From positions 1 through 35,645 of the forward strand of contig JACSRQ010000116.1 in NCBI GenBank assembly GCA_014879675.1: DNA of 35,645 nucleotides, in the 5' to 3' direction. This stretch comes from Ignavibacteria bacterium (lineage in GTDB: Bacteria > Bacteroidota > Ignavibacteria > Tepidaquicellales > OLB5). Below, piece after piece: positions 23,075 through 29,861 of this stretch. The first letter of the stretch is position 1. Each line of letters opens with the position of its first letter. The notes below the pieces were generated by a model. That model was not told the DNA's origin and did no database searches. It saw only the letters and a list, made by a program, of their open reading frames with translations. Made by a program: the position numbers and the translations under genes.

Positions 23075-23097
23075 CGTCTATTACTGGGTAATAGACG
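23075..23097. promoter_or_regulatory. 23-bp dyad in the divergent late promoter region
   Basis: CGTCTATTAC (23075-23084) is mirrored by GTAATAGACG (23088-23097) around TGG, a perfect 10-bp inverted repeat. It lies between the two divergent late arms, about 44 bp upstream of the protease start. Its length and symmetry fit a dimeric activator or repressor site. There is no adjacent T-run. The rest of 22990-23140 is AT-rich with an additional CCCCC/GGGGG pair at 23005-23019. Confidence 0.68.
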
Positions 23098-23140
23098 CGT
23101 TAGAATGTTAAATCCTTGCAATACCGTTTAACTTCGCAGT

Positions 23141-24175
23141 ATGAAATTAAGTAAGTGGATAAAAGCATTTATTCTGGGTGAGCATTCAAGGGGGGTTACT
23201 CTTGAAATGCTCAGGGAAATGGTCGATGAGTACGACCCTGATTTCCATGAAGCTCCGCTGATCGTGAGGCATGACTACGAGGAGACAAAGGAGCCTGAAA
23301 AAATTGCGGATGTAAGCGATATAAGGCTTGACGGCAATCAGCTTTATGTTCGCTTCAAAAACATTGCATCCAACGCCTCGGATGTAACGAGTAAGTTTTC
23401 GCGCCCATCAATCGAGATCGGCAAATACAAAAAGAACGGCAAAGATGTAACCTACCTCCGCGCCGTTGCCTGTACAAACTTTCCGCAGATCAAGGGAGTC
23501 GACAGAATCCCCTTCGGTGAAAGCGGTTACGTTGCATGCTTTTCTGAAAATGTAAAATTCACTTTTTCCGATAACAATAAATCAAAAAACACAATGAACA
23601 AATTCGTTGAAAAACTTGCCAAGTTTCTTGGCTTGCAGTTCACAGAGAAAACCACACTCGAAGACCTTAACGCAGAAAAGGTTGTCGCCAAGTTCGAAGA
23701 GATGACTGGTGACATGGCTAAGCTCAAAAAAGAAAATGAAGAGCTTAAGGCTGGCAAAGCTCCTGCTAAAAAAGAGGACGACTTAGCCGATGACACAAAA
23801 TATTCCGAGCTCAAAAAGGAAATTGCAGACCTCAAAGCAAAGGGCAATAAAGAAAAAGCCCAGCTTCTGGTTGATACCGCTTTTTCCGCCGGAAAGATCG
23901 AAGCCACGCAGAAAGAAAGCTTGCTTGCGTTTGCAGAAGGCAACTTTGAAGGTGCGCAGAAGTTCATAGAAGGACTTCCGGTTAACCCTCTCTTTAAAGA
24001 AAAACAGGTACAGGGCAAGGATATCAAGCTTGATACCGGGGCCGAGAAATTCAAGGATTCCGAAGGCAAGCAGATAACATACCAGTCAATTCTTGAAAAG
24101 CCGGAGCTTGCTTTACGCTTCAGCGAAGCAGAGATTGGCGAGCTTGAAAAAGAGTGGAAGAAAAATAACGGTTAA
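23141..24175 (+). CDS. Mu gpI-like protease with internal scaffold
   Basis: The 344-residue protein pairs an N-terminal prohead protease (about 1-140: SRGVTLEMLREMVDEYDPDF, APLIVRHDYEETKEPEKIADV, TSKFSRPSIEI) with a C-terminal helical scaffold (about 155-344) rich in Lys, Glu and Ala. An in-frame ATG at 23594 (residue 152) starts right at the linker, so the scaffold may also be made alone, as Mu gpZ is made from within gene I. It is the first gene of the rightward late arm. Confidence 0.85.
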   Translation: MKLSKWIKAFILGEHSRGVTLEMLREMVDEYDPDFHEAPLIVRHDYEETKEPEKIADVSDIRLDGNQLYVRFKNIASNASDVTSKFSRPSIEIGKYKKNGKDVTYLRAVACTNFPQIKGVDRIPFGESGYVACFSENVKFTFSDNNKSKNTMNKFVEKLAKFLGLQFTEKTTLEDLNAEKVVAKFEEMTGDMAKLKKENEELKAGKAPAKKEDDLADDTKYSELKKEIADLKAKGNKEKAQLLVDTAFSAGKIEATQKESLLAFAEGNFEGAQKFIEGLPVNPLFKEKQVQGKDIKLDTGAEKFKDSEGKQITYQSILEKPELALRFSEAEIGELEKEWKKNNG

Positions 24176-24240
24176 GCAATTAGCCGTTCGCGCTTGTCGC
24201 TTTATTTGAAAAGTCATTTCAATAACTAAATTATAAACAA

Positions 24241-25050
24241 ATGTTCACAATAAGTTTTTTTGCAAACTCAGTCCTGAGAAAGAATTACGAGAATAAGGCA
24301 ATTCATAACAGGACAAATAAAGCCTTCAATGGCTTTATGCAGGCAGGCGCGGACACGGTAACTATACCCGCTTTATCTGCCGTGCAGATACTTGATTTGG
24401 GCACTGACCCGGATGCTAACGCCGGAGTGGACGTTAAAGGTGATACAGGTACTATCACCATAAACGTAGTCTCTAAAATGGTAAGGATCAAGGAAAGCCT
24501 CGTTTCTAAGTTCAACTCAAAGAGCGGGCTTAACCTGTTCAACCATTATGTTGACGAATCCAACCGTAAGCTCGTGCGCGAGTATAACAAGCTGGTGATC
24601 GAAGCCGCTTTCGGAACAGCTAACAAATTCCCATTCAGCGGCGCGTCGATGGTGCTTAACGATATTATCGATATGAAGGAATTCTTCGATAATAACGAAG
24701 TCCCGGAAGAGGGCAGGATACTTGTAGTTGACTCCAGGCTCCAGAAAGAGTTATGGGCTATCCCGTTTGTTCAGCAGGCGGCAGTGTTCAACTCTGCTAA
24801 CCTGAAGTCGGGTGTATTCGTGGAGTTCTTTGGCTTCACAGTATATGTATCCGCACTCCCCCCGCAGTACAACGGCAAACGCGCAATGGTTGCATGGTGG
24901 GAGCCTTCCAACGCATTCCTGCTTGGCTCTGAAACAAATATTGAAAGTGTTTACATCCCGAAACTGGGCGGTAAGATACACGATATTTACACCTTCAGCG
25001 CATACAAGCAGCTTGATGACTCAATGGCTTGCGTGAAGTATCAGAAGTAA
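24241..25050 (+). CDS. Major capsid protein
   Basis: A 269-residue coat protein placed directly after the protease/scaffold. Recognisable parts are the N-terminal FANSVLRKNYENKAIHNR, the beta-rich DTVTIPALSAVQILDLG, the spine helix NRKLVREYNKLVIEAAFG, and FVQQAAVFNSANLKSGVFVEF followed by a C-terminal EPSNAFLLGSETNIES. The pattern suits HK97-fold coats. The gene is followed by a strong mRNA hairpin, which may protect the abundant coat transcript. Confidence 0.82.
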   Translation: MFTISFFANSVLRKNYENKAIHNRTNKAFNGFMQAGADTVTIPALSAVQILDLGTDPDANAGVDVKGDTGTITINVVSKMVRIKESLVSKFNSKSGLNLFNHYVDESNRKLVREYNKLVIEAAFGTANKFPFSGASMVLNDIIDMKEFFDNNEVPEEGRILVVDSRLQKELWAIPFVQQAAVFNSANLKSGVFVEFFGFTVYVSALPPQYNGKRAMVAWWEPSNAFLLGSETNIESVYIPKLGGKIHDIYTFSAYKQLDDSMACVKYQK

Positions 25051-25058
25051 GTTTTATC

Positions 25059-25097
25059 GGAATGGGTGAGATGCCTATTGCAGGCTCTCTCCATTCC
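25059..25097 (+). other. Long RNA hairpin after the capsid gene
   Basis: GGAATGG (25059-25065) pairs with CCATTCC (25091-25097), and inside it GAGA pairs with TCTC, and GCCT with AGGC, leaving a five-base loop. No T-run follows. It is likely an mRNA-stabilising or processing element within the late transcript, between capsid and the small protein downstream. Confidence 0.7.
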
Positions 25098-25134
25098 CCC
25101 ACAGGGGTATTCCAATAATTTATTCTTAACCAAC

Positions 25135-25392
25135 ATGCAGAACGATAAACCGAATTCAAAAGCCGAAGCTGATGCAAATTCAAAAGCCGAAGCTGATGCA
25201 AAAGCAAAAGCCGAAGCGAAAACCGTGGTTACTCATACCATAAAGTTTACAGTGGATACTTTTATCACGGTTCAAACTGATAACACAGACCCCAACGAAG
25301 CAAAGGAAAAGGCTGTGGAAAAATTCAGGGAGATCATAGACCCGCTAAAGTATGCACGGTATGATGGAAATAAGATCGATATCATAAAATAA
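25135..25392 (+). CDS. Small protein with a 24-bp tandem repeat
   Basis: The start ATG 25135 gives 85 residues; the longest frame begins 23 codons earlier inside the hairpin region. Two exact 24-bp copies (25153-25176, 25177-25200) encode NSKAEADA twice, then a degenerate KAKAEAK, forming a charged N-terminal helix. The rest has strands (VVTHTIKFTVDTFITVQ) and a helix (EKAVEKFREI). It follows the coat gene, a place where decoration or head-tail proteins are often found, but no family is recognised. Confidence 0.6.
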   Translation: MQNDKPNSKAEADANSKAEADAKAKAEAKTVVTHTIKFTVDTFITVQTDNTDPNEAKEKAVEKFREIIDPLKYARYDGNKIDIIK

Positions 25393-25503
25393 TAAAACCT
25401 ACACTGACAGATGAGGTTTCCGGTTGTCCTTGGTCTTTGGCTGAATAAAACAAAGCAAAAAACCGGATTTATTTTAAAACTAACTGAATTCACAAAATAA
25501 TTT

Positions 25504-25764
25504 ATGGAAAGTTTGCAGGGCTATTTAGAAGTATTACAGCTTATCGGCGGTACTAATAGCATCTTTAATGTCCTCACTCTTGTTGGTGCGTTGTTCCTCT
25601 ACAAGAAATTAACAAAGATGGACAATAAATTCGATTTGATGAAAATAGACCAGGACTCTATGGACTATGCCATCGAAAAAAGTTTTGGCAATGGTTATGC
25701 AGGCTACCGTAAAGAAAAAAAAGTAGAACTTCTCGGAGATAGGGAAGTCGAAAAAGGAGAGTAA
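25504..25764 (+). CDS. Small single-pass membrane protein, possible holin
   Basis: An 86-residue protein. A membrane segment lies at about residues 18-34 (NSIFNVLTLVGALFLYKK), followed by a charged, cytoplasmic-type tail (MDNKFDLMKIDQDSMDYAIEK). It is 2 nt ahead of another membrane protein gene, and both precede a His/Cys protein, so a lysis group is inferred. Between 25392 and 25504 only a partly paired AAACCT...AGGTTT region and AT-rich sequence are seen. Confidence 0.55.
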   Translation: MESLQGYLEVLQLIGGTNSIFNVLTLVGALFLYKKLTKMDNKFDLMKIDQDSMDYAIEKSFGNGYAGYRKEKKVELLGDREVEKGE

Positions 25765-25766
25765 TT

Positions 25767-26072
25767 ATGAAGGAATTTCTTAAACAGGCTTATTCAGATA
25801 ATGCAGGCGGTTACAGTATGCAGCGTATCGGTACTTCTGTTTGCTTGTTTGCGTTCTTGCTTTTAGTGGGAACGGTTATTTACATCGCACTGCATACATT
25901 CAGCCCGGTTATCGTTAACAATGTACCGATTACCCCGGATACTAAAGTTCAGGACTCATTGATCTATTTCGGACTTGGTACTTTGGGTCTCGGGCTTGGC
26001 ATCAAAGCTGTTCAGCGTTTCGGTGAAAAATCAAGTGAGACCGAAGCAAAGCTCCCGGAGGTAAAATCATGA
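25767..26072 (+). CDS. Two-pass membrane protein, holin-like
   Basis: The 101-residue protein has membrane segments at about 21-42 (TSVCLFAFLLLVGTVIYIAL) and 64-84 (SLIYFGLGTLGLGLGIKAV), with a charged C-terminus of Glu, Ser and Lys. Size and topology suit a class II holin, but similar small membrane proteins serve other tasks. It overlaps the next gene by 4 nt (ATGA). Confidence 0.6.
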   Translation: MKEFLKQAYSDNAGGYSMQRIGTSVCLFAFLLLVGTVIYIALHTFSPVIVNNVPITPDTKVQDSLIYFGLGTLGLGLGIKAVQRFGEKSSETEAKLPEVKS

Positions 26073-26851
26073 ATAAACTTTTAGATGTTCTTGGTACTCT
26101 GACTTATTCAGAATTGAAGTCCCTCTGGGCACGGCATCTTTTATGGTCTAAAGAAAATGACCGTGTTTCAGGAAAGCCCAAATGGTATGACGAGCCGGGC
26201 ACTCTGAATATAATCGGCATCCGTTGTAACTCCGAGGTCGATTTCAACTATGGAGCGTACAATGATTACCTTATTCTAATCATGAACAAAGCTGATGGCT
26301 GTTACGATCAGGTTATTATCCCCGTTACTGTTGACCCCAACCATGACGAATATGGCAGGGGCCACTTATCGCAGGGTGTTTATGATTCATACTGTATCGG
26401 CATTCACGGGTTAAGCTCGGGCAATACCTCAACCCTCGTTGCAGAGAAAAAAGAATATATTCCCCGTTACGCTATCAGGCAGGATAGAGGCCCGGTATTT
26501 GTAACCCGTACAGACGGCAAAGGCAAAGTTATTAAGCGTGAATGGTGTATGGCTTATATTAATATTCACGACCCCAATAAATATAGAGATTCCGGCATTG
26601 CCTGTACTGTAATCCAGACCGTTAAACTGTGGTTCTATAGTTTCCTTCCTTATATATGGAATTACTCATCAAACGAGATCGTGCCTTCAAACGCTGCATC
26701 ACTTGTTTACTGCCTCATCAATCACACTCAGCTTGAAACATATCTCGGCGAAGAGCTTGAGCGTGTTCAAATAGCCGAGGCGATTGAGGGTGAAGACAAA
26801 TCTGTTTCTATTGAGCCTAAAGGTGCAACACGGGAAGGGGTGGTTAAATAA
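26069..26851 (+). CDS. Phage protein with L,D-transpeptidase-like His/Cys signature; possible lytic enzyme
   Basis: A 260-residue protein. Its central part follows a pattern I know from Bacteroidota phage proteins of uncertain annotation: GRGHLSQGVYDSYCIGIHG (about 96-114), then AYINIHD with His167 and, after a short loop, Ser175-Gly176-x-x-Cys179. That H...SxGC-like order recalls the L,D-transpeptidase active site, where Cys is the nucleophile. A role in peptidoglycan cutting fits the preceding membrane proteins, but the spacing is not canonical. The C-terminal helix is acidic. Confidence 0.5.
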   Translation: MNKLLDVLGTLTYSELKSLWARHLLWSKENDRVSGKPKWYDEPGTLNIIGIRCNSEVDFNYGAYNDYLILIMNKADGCYDQVIIPVTVDPNHDEYGRGHLSQGVYDSYCIGIHGLSSGNTSTLVAEKKEYIPRYAIRQDRGPVFVTRTDGKGKVIKREWCMAYINIHDPNKYRDSGIACTVIQTVKLWFYSFLPYIWNYSSNEIVPSNAASLVYCLINHTQLETYLGEELERVQIAEAIEGEDKSVSIEPKGATREGVVK

Positions 26852-26852
26852 C

Positions 26853-27497
26853 ATGAGCATGAAGATTATATGGACTTTAAGGATTGCAGGAATTTTACTG
26901 TTGCTCGCTCTTGCATGGTTCTTTTTATTTTCCCCCTGGTCTGGTTGTAACAGGCCGGATGTTCCGATCACCCCGTTAACGGTTGTCAACCCGGCATTGC
27001 AGGGTACATTCACACAAGTGCAGCATACCGATACTGTTAAAATTCCTTTTATCAAAACCGTGTACATAAAAGAAGTACAGCCCGAGTACATTCAGGTTGT
27101 TAAGGTCGATTCTGCAACACGGCTGATCATAAAAAATTGGGATGTGATGACTAAGGTTGATAAGCAGGGTCGCATCTTGAAAATCTATACTTACAACGAA
27201 AATGATTCACTGCTTAAATACAGTGAATATGAAGTGGCAAACGACTTCACCGCCACCTCAGCAAATCACAGGATCGTTGTAAGGTATCAACGCTTTGGAT
27301 ATGAGAGTCCGTTTTTTACTGCGGAGTATGTAAATAATGCCGCATGGAATAACCAGCGTGCTTATCTCGGCTTTGAAACGGGTGTCAATTATGATGAAAG
27401 GCTTTTTCTGAATCTCAACCCAAAATACAACGTGCTTGGCAAAGGTTCATTCATTGAGAACCTTGACTTCTCGCTTAAGGCATCGCTCAAATTTTGA
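26853..27497 (+). CDS. Membrane-anchored protein, spanin-like candidate
   Basis: The start ATG 26853 follows the previous stop by one base; the longest frame begins inside the previous gene. The protein has 214 residues. Residues about 9-28 (LRIAGILLLLALAWFFLF) form a membrane anchor, with Cys32 just after it (SGC), so lipidation is conceivable. The remainder is extracytoplasmic: Thr/Val-rich strands, then a C-terminal beta section (RAYLGFETGVNYDERLF, FSLKASLKF). A spanin role is inferred only from position. Confidence 0.5.
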   Translation: MSMKIIWTLRIAGILLLLALAWFFLFSPWSGCNRPDVPITPLTVVNPALQGTFTQVQHTDTVKIPFIKTVYIKEVQPEYIQVVKVDSATRLIIKNWDVMTKVDKQGRILKIYTYNENDSLLKYSEYEVANDFTATSANHRIVVRYQRFGYESPFFTAEYVNNAAWNNQRAYLGFETGVNYDERLFLNLNPKYNVLGKGSFIENLDFSLKASLKF

Positions 27498-27530
27498 ACT
27501 AACTTTTTTATAAAACTTAATTTCTTAACA

Positions 27531-27761
27531 ATGAAAGCAGACCAGATTAAAGAGGCTATTAAAAACAAAACCCCGCTTTTCTTTTTGAGCAACAAAGGCG
27601 TTACAAAGGATATTCCCGTCAGGGTTGTAGAGACCACTGACGAGAACGGGACATCCGCTTTGGTTTACACTGCCAATACAGGCTCTACCGCAAGGTCGCC
27701 TGAAAAATTCTTTGAATCACAGGCAGAGCTTGGAAAGCATATTGCAGGCGATACAGAATAA
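27531..27761 (+). CDS. Small hypothetical phage protein
   Basis: A 76-residue protein, with an N-terminal helix (ADQIKEAIKNKTPLFFL), beta strands (DIPVRVVETTDENGTSALVY) and a C-terminal helix. It has no signal peptide. It lies between the membrane-anchored protein and the tail-tube candidate, where head-tail joining proteins are common. The family is not recognised. Confidence 0.55.
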   Translation: MKADQIKEAIKNKTPLFFLSNKGVTKDIPVRVVETTDENGTSALVYTANTGSTARSPEKFFESQAELGKHIAGDTE

Positions 27762-27795
27762 TTAACGATTTTTTTTAAAACTAACTTTCTAAAAA

Positions 27796-28305
27796 ATGGC
27801 TTTAGGTAAGAACAGAAACCGCCGTAAAAAATGGTCTGGAGACGATACCAGGATAAAACTCGGGTCAACCTGGACTAATATCGGCAAACAGCTAAAGTGG
27901 ACTCTTGAGTATATGTACGAAGCTGAAGAGGATACTTACGCTGATGGCACAACAGACCTGATAGAAAGCAAACAAAAAGCTGTGTTAAAGATTGAAGGTG
28001 CTCAGACCTCAATCGAGGAGCTTGGTTTGCTTGATCAGCTTATCGCGCTCGGAACTGTTGAGGTTGCTTTATTAGGACACTCGAACATTGACGGCAACGT
28101 GCAGTATTTCTATATCCCCGCTGCCGCGCCTTCAGGCGGATGGTCACTCGAAAGCGGCAACAGGAAAACCGATCTTGTTTTAAGCTGCTCTCCGCAGCCG
28201 GATATATTCGAAACAACCACTGAACAAATGCCGGCTGACTTTGTTGTAGCGGATACAACTTCAACGAACCGTTTCTTCAACATGATGGAAACGGCAATTG
28301 CATAA
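27796..28305 (+). CDS. Major tail (tube) protein candidate
   Basis: The 169-residue protein is mainly beta: KLGSTWTNIGKQLKWTLEY, KAVLKIEGAQTSIEEL, TVEVALLGH, NVQYFYIPAA and KTDLVLSCSPQPD. The pattern fits tail-tube or stopper folds of long-tailed phages. Place and length agree: it precedes the tail chaperone and tape measure. No sheath-like gene follows, which supports a non-contractile tail. A terminator follows it, as expected for a strongly expressed gene. Confidence 0.65.
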   Translation: MALGKNRNRRKKWSGDDTRIKLGSTWTNIGKQLKWTLEYMYEAEEDTYADGTTDLIESKQKAVLKIEGAQTSIEELGLLDQLIALGTVEVALLGHSNIDGNVQYFYIPAAAPSGGWSLESGNRKTDLVLSCSPQPDIFETTTEQMPADFVVADTTSTNRFFNMMETAIA

Positions 28306-28313
28306 TTAATTAA

Positions 28314-28345
28314 CCCCTGCGGGCTTATTCCCGCGGGGACTTTTT
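28314..28345 (+). terminator. Rho-independent terminator after the tail-tube gene
   Basis: CCCC-T-GCGGG (28314-28323) pairs with CCCGC-GGGG (28330-28338), with one bulge, followed shortly by TTTTT (28341-28345). It would lower the amount of downstream mRNA relative to the tube gene. Confidence 0.82.
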
Positions 28346-28366
28346 AAACTATATTTCAAAAAAACA

Positions 28367-29005
28367 ATGAGGCTAAAAAATTTATTTTCATTTAGCGTGT
28401 TTCTTCTGGTCTTCGCATTTGCGCAGATCTGGACTCCCCCTGCCGGTGGTCAGGAGCTTTATCCATCCAAAAAGCTCGCAATTGGGGACTCCTCACTCTG
28501 GGCTAAGACGGGCGGTTACTCCCCCGTGCATGTTGAGCTTGGGGATTCTTCTGATTCGAGAGTAGATACCTTTAAAGTGTATGTTGGTATTCCGAAACCG
28601 GGTACGCTTGCAACTGATACGGGCTATATATGGAAGCAGGTATTCGTAAAAGTTCAAAACGACACGAACACTACAAATCCTGTGGCTGTGTATAAGGATG
28701 TTCTCTTCCCCGGTGATGGGGCAGTAGGTATCTATGAAGTGCTCTACCAGAATCCGGCAGCGGTTAAGATCGTCAGAGTCAATTCCGGCGGCGGGTTAAC
28801 AGGAAACCGTCCAAGCTGGGTATCTATTAAGGGTATAAAGAAATATGGCTCGCTTAATAGAAATGATTTTGGATTGAGAGTGGATTTGAAATCCGCAAAC
28901 AATAAGAAATCGATCTATTCAGGACTTTCCACAATGGTATTGAATGGCTCTAAGAGTTCATTGGTTTACCAGGGTAAGAAGTTCCGGTACAATTTAAGGA
29001 TGTAG
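28367..29005 (+). CDS. Exported protein between tail genes
   Basis: A 212-residue protein. The signal peptide is MRLKNLFSFSVFLLVFAFAQ, with cleavage plausible after Ala-Gln or shortly beyond. The mature protein is rich in Gly, Ser, Asp and strands, with repeated GDSS motifs (IGDSSLWAKTGG and LGDSSDSRVDTF). It has no Cys. No family is recognised. A secreted product in the tail cassette suggests either an envelope-acting moron or a virion fibre with an unusual leader. Confidence 0.65.
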   Translation: MRLKNLFSFSVFLLVFAFAQIWTPPAGGQELYPSKKLAIGDSSLWAKTGGYSPVHVELGDSSDSRVDTFKVYVGIPKPGTLATDTGYIWKQVFVKVQNDTNTTNPVAVYKDVLFPGDGAVGIYEVLYQNPAAVKIVRVNSGGGLTGNRPSWVSIKGIKKYGSLNRNDFGLRVDLKSANNKKSIYSGLSTMVLNGSKSSLVYQGKKFRYNLRM

Positions 29006-29027
29006 CGTTTTCCATGTTAACGCTCCC

Positions 29028-29062
29028 TATCCCCCAATATTCCTGCAAAGGTGAGGGGGATA
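29028..29062 (+). terminator. Possible terminator hairpin
   Basis: TATCCCCC (29028-29035) pairs with GGGGGATA (29055-29062), 8 bp with a 19-base loop, followed by TTAAATTTT. The large loop makes it a weaker terminator candidate. Confidence 0.5.
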
Positions 29063-29094
29063 TTAAATTTTAATAACTACAAAAAAATAAGAAC

Positions 29095-29616
29095 ATGGAA
29101 CTGATTATAATTATTGTTTTATCCGCTTTAGTAATTACTATCCCTTCAATACTTTACTTTAAATTCAAGAAGCGTTCTGTTCCCGGCAAAGCGAACCTGT
29201 TCAGCAACTCCGGAAGGCGCGAATACCAGTTTGCAAATGGGCTAAAATGCGCAATGGAGTGGCTTACTATTGCACAGGAAAAGGCACTGCTTGACCTTCT
29301 GGTTAAGCTCGATCTTAAAGACTGGAGCGACCTTGCAAATATTGATTTCAATAAGCTGCATAAGGTTCTTGTTGAAGCTGATGGGCTGTGTAAATTTCTC
29401 GATATAATATTGCTGGATAAGGAATTTTCCGGCGCGTATGTTGACCCCGATACATATTACAACACACTTCATACCCCTGAAGTGGAGGTAATTATAAAGG
29501 ATTTTTTTTCTTTAAATCCCTCGAAGCTGGCGATCTTGCAGAACACCGTATTAACTGCGGCTTCACAGATGCTGAATACGATCCCGAGTATGGGTGGGGA
29601 AAAGAAGAGGGATTAA
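29095..29616 (+). CDS. Tail assembly chaperone, G-type product, with N-terminal membrane segment
   Basis: A 173-residue protein. From about residue 40 (REYQFANGLKCAMEWLTIAQ) it has the strand-helix pattern and helical body (LLDLLVKLDLKDWSDLANID) of tail assembly chaperones that coat the tape measure. Unusually the first 27 residues (IIIIVLSALVITIPSILYF) are a membrane segment followed by basic residues; a start at a later Met would remove it. A slippery heptamer lies at 29502-29508. The zero-frame product ends at 29616, before the -1 frame stop at 29861. Confidence 0.75.
   Translation: MELIIIIVLSALVITIPSILYFKFKKRSVPGKANLFSNSGRREYQFANGLKCAMEWLTIAQEKALLDLLVKLDLKDWSDLANIDFNKLHKVLVEADGLCKFLDIILLDKEFSGAYVDPDTYYNTLHTPEVEVIIKDFFSLNPSKLAILQNTVLTAASQMLNTIPSMGGEKKRD
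29502..29508 (+). promoter_or_regulatory. -1 ribosomal frameshift slippery heptamer T TTT TTT
   Basis: The zero-frame codons are GAT TTT TTT TCT at 29500-29511, inside a run of eight T (29502-29509). This is an ideal X XXY YYZ heptamer, giving full re-pairing of both tRNA-Phe after a -1 slip. The -1 frame then stays open to TAA at 29859-29861. Confidence 0.85.
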
Positions 29617-29861
29617 AAACATCAGATTATGACCAGTGGGTTGAGGAAAGAACTCCTGAATTTATATCAAACCACTCACCCCTTGAAAATGAATTGATGT
29701 TGAGAAAACAAGGCTACGCTAAAGATGAGATCGAAAACATGAAAGCAGTTGAGTTACAGAAAATACAGTTTGCTTTATACAAACAAAATTATATGGACTG
29801 GTACGGTTATCAAAAATTTGCTCCGGATAGCGATGCCGGAGATTACGAGGATGAAAACTAA
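29508..29861 (+). CDS. GT-type C-terminal extension of the tail chaperone (-1 frame)
   Basis: After the slip, the frame reads FFKSLEAGDLAEHRI and continues through the zero-frame stop for about 118 codons, ending one base before the tape measure ATG. The fused product has about 255 residues. The extension is acidic with many Tyr, Asp and Glu (DYDQWVEERTPEF, KDEIENMKAVELQK), the usual T-domain style that binds the tape measure. The pairing of a short G and a long GT protein directly before the tape measure is conserved across long-tailed phages. Confidence 0.82.
   Translation, partial: FFKSLEAGDLAEHRINCGFTDAEYDPEYGWGKEEGLKTSDYDQWVEERTPEFISNHSPLENELMLRKQGYAKDEIENMKAVELQKIQFALYKQNYMDWYGYQKFAPDSDAGDYEDEN

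Noticed and set aside
23527-24069. 180-residue minus-strand frame opposite the protease/scaffold gene
   Set aside because: Ser/Leu/Phe-rich shadow of the Lys/Glu-rich scaffold codons; the plus frame has a clear domain structure.
29584-29604. GGGGAAAAG as the slip site of the tail chaperone
   Set aside because: In the zero frame it reads GGG GAA AAG, where the first re-pairing after a -1 slip is poor. T TTT TTT at 29502 is ideal and the -1 frame is open from there.
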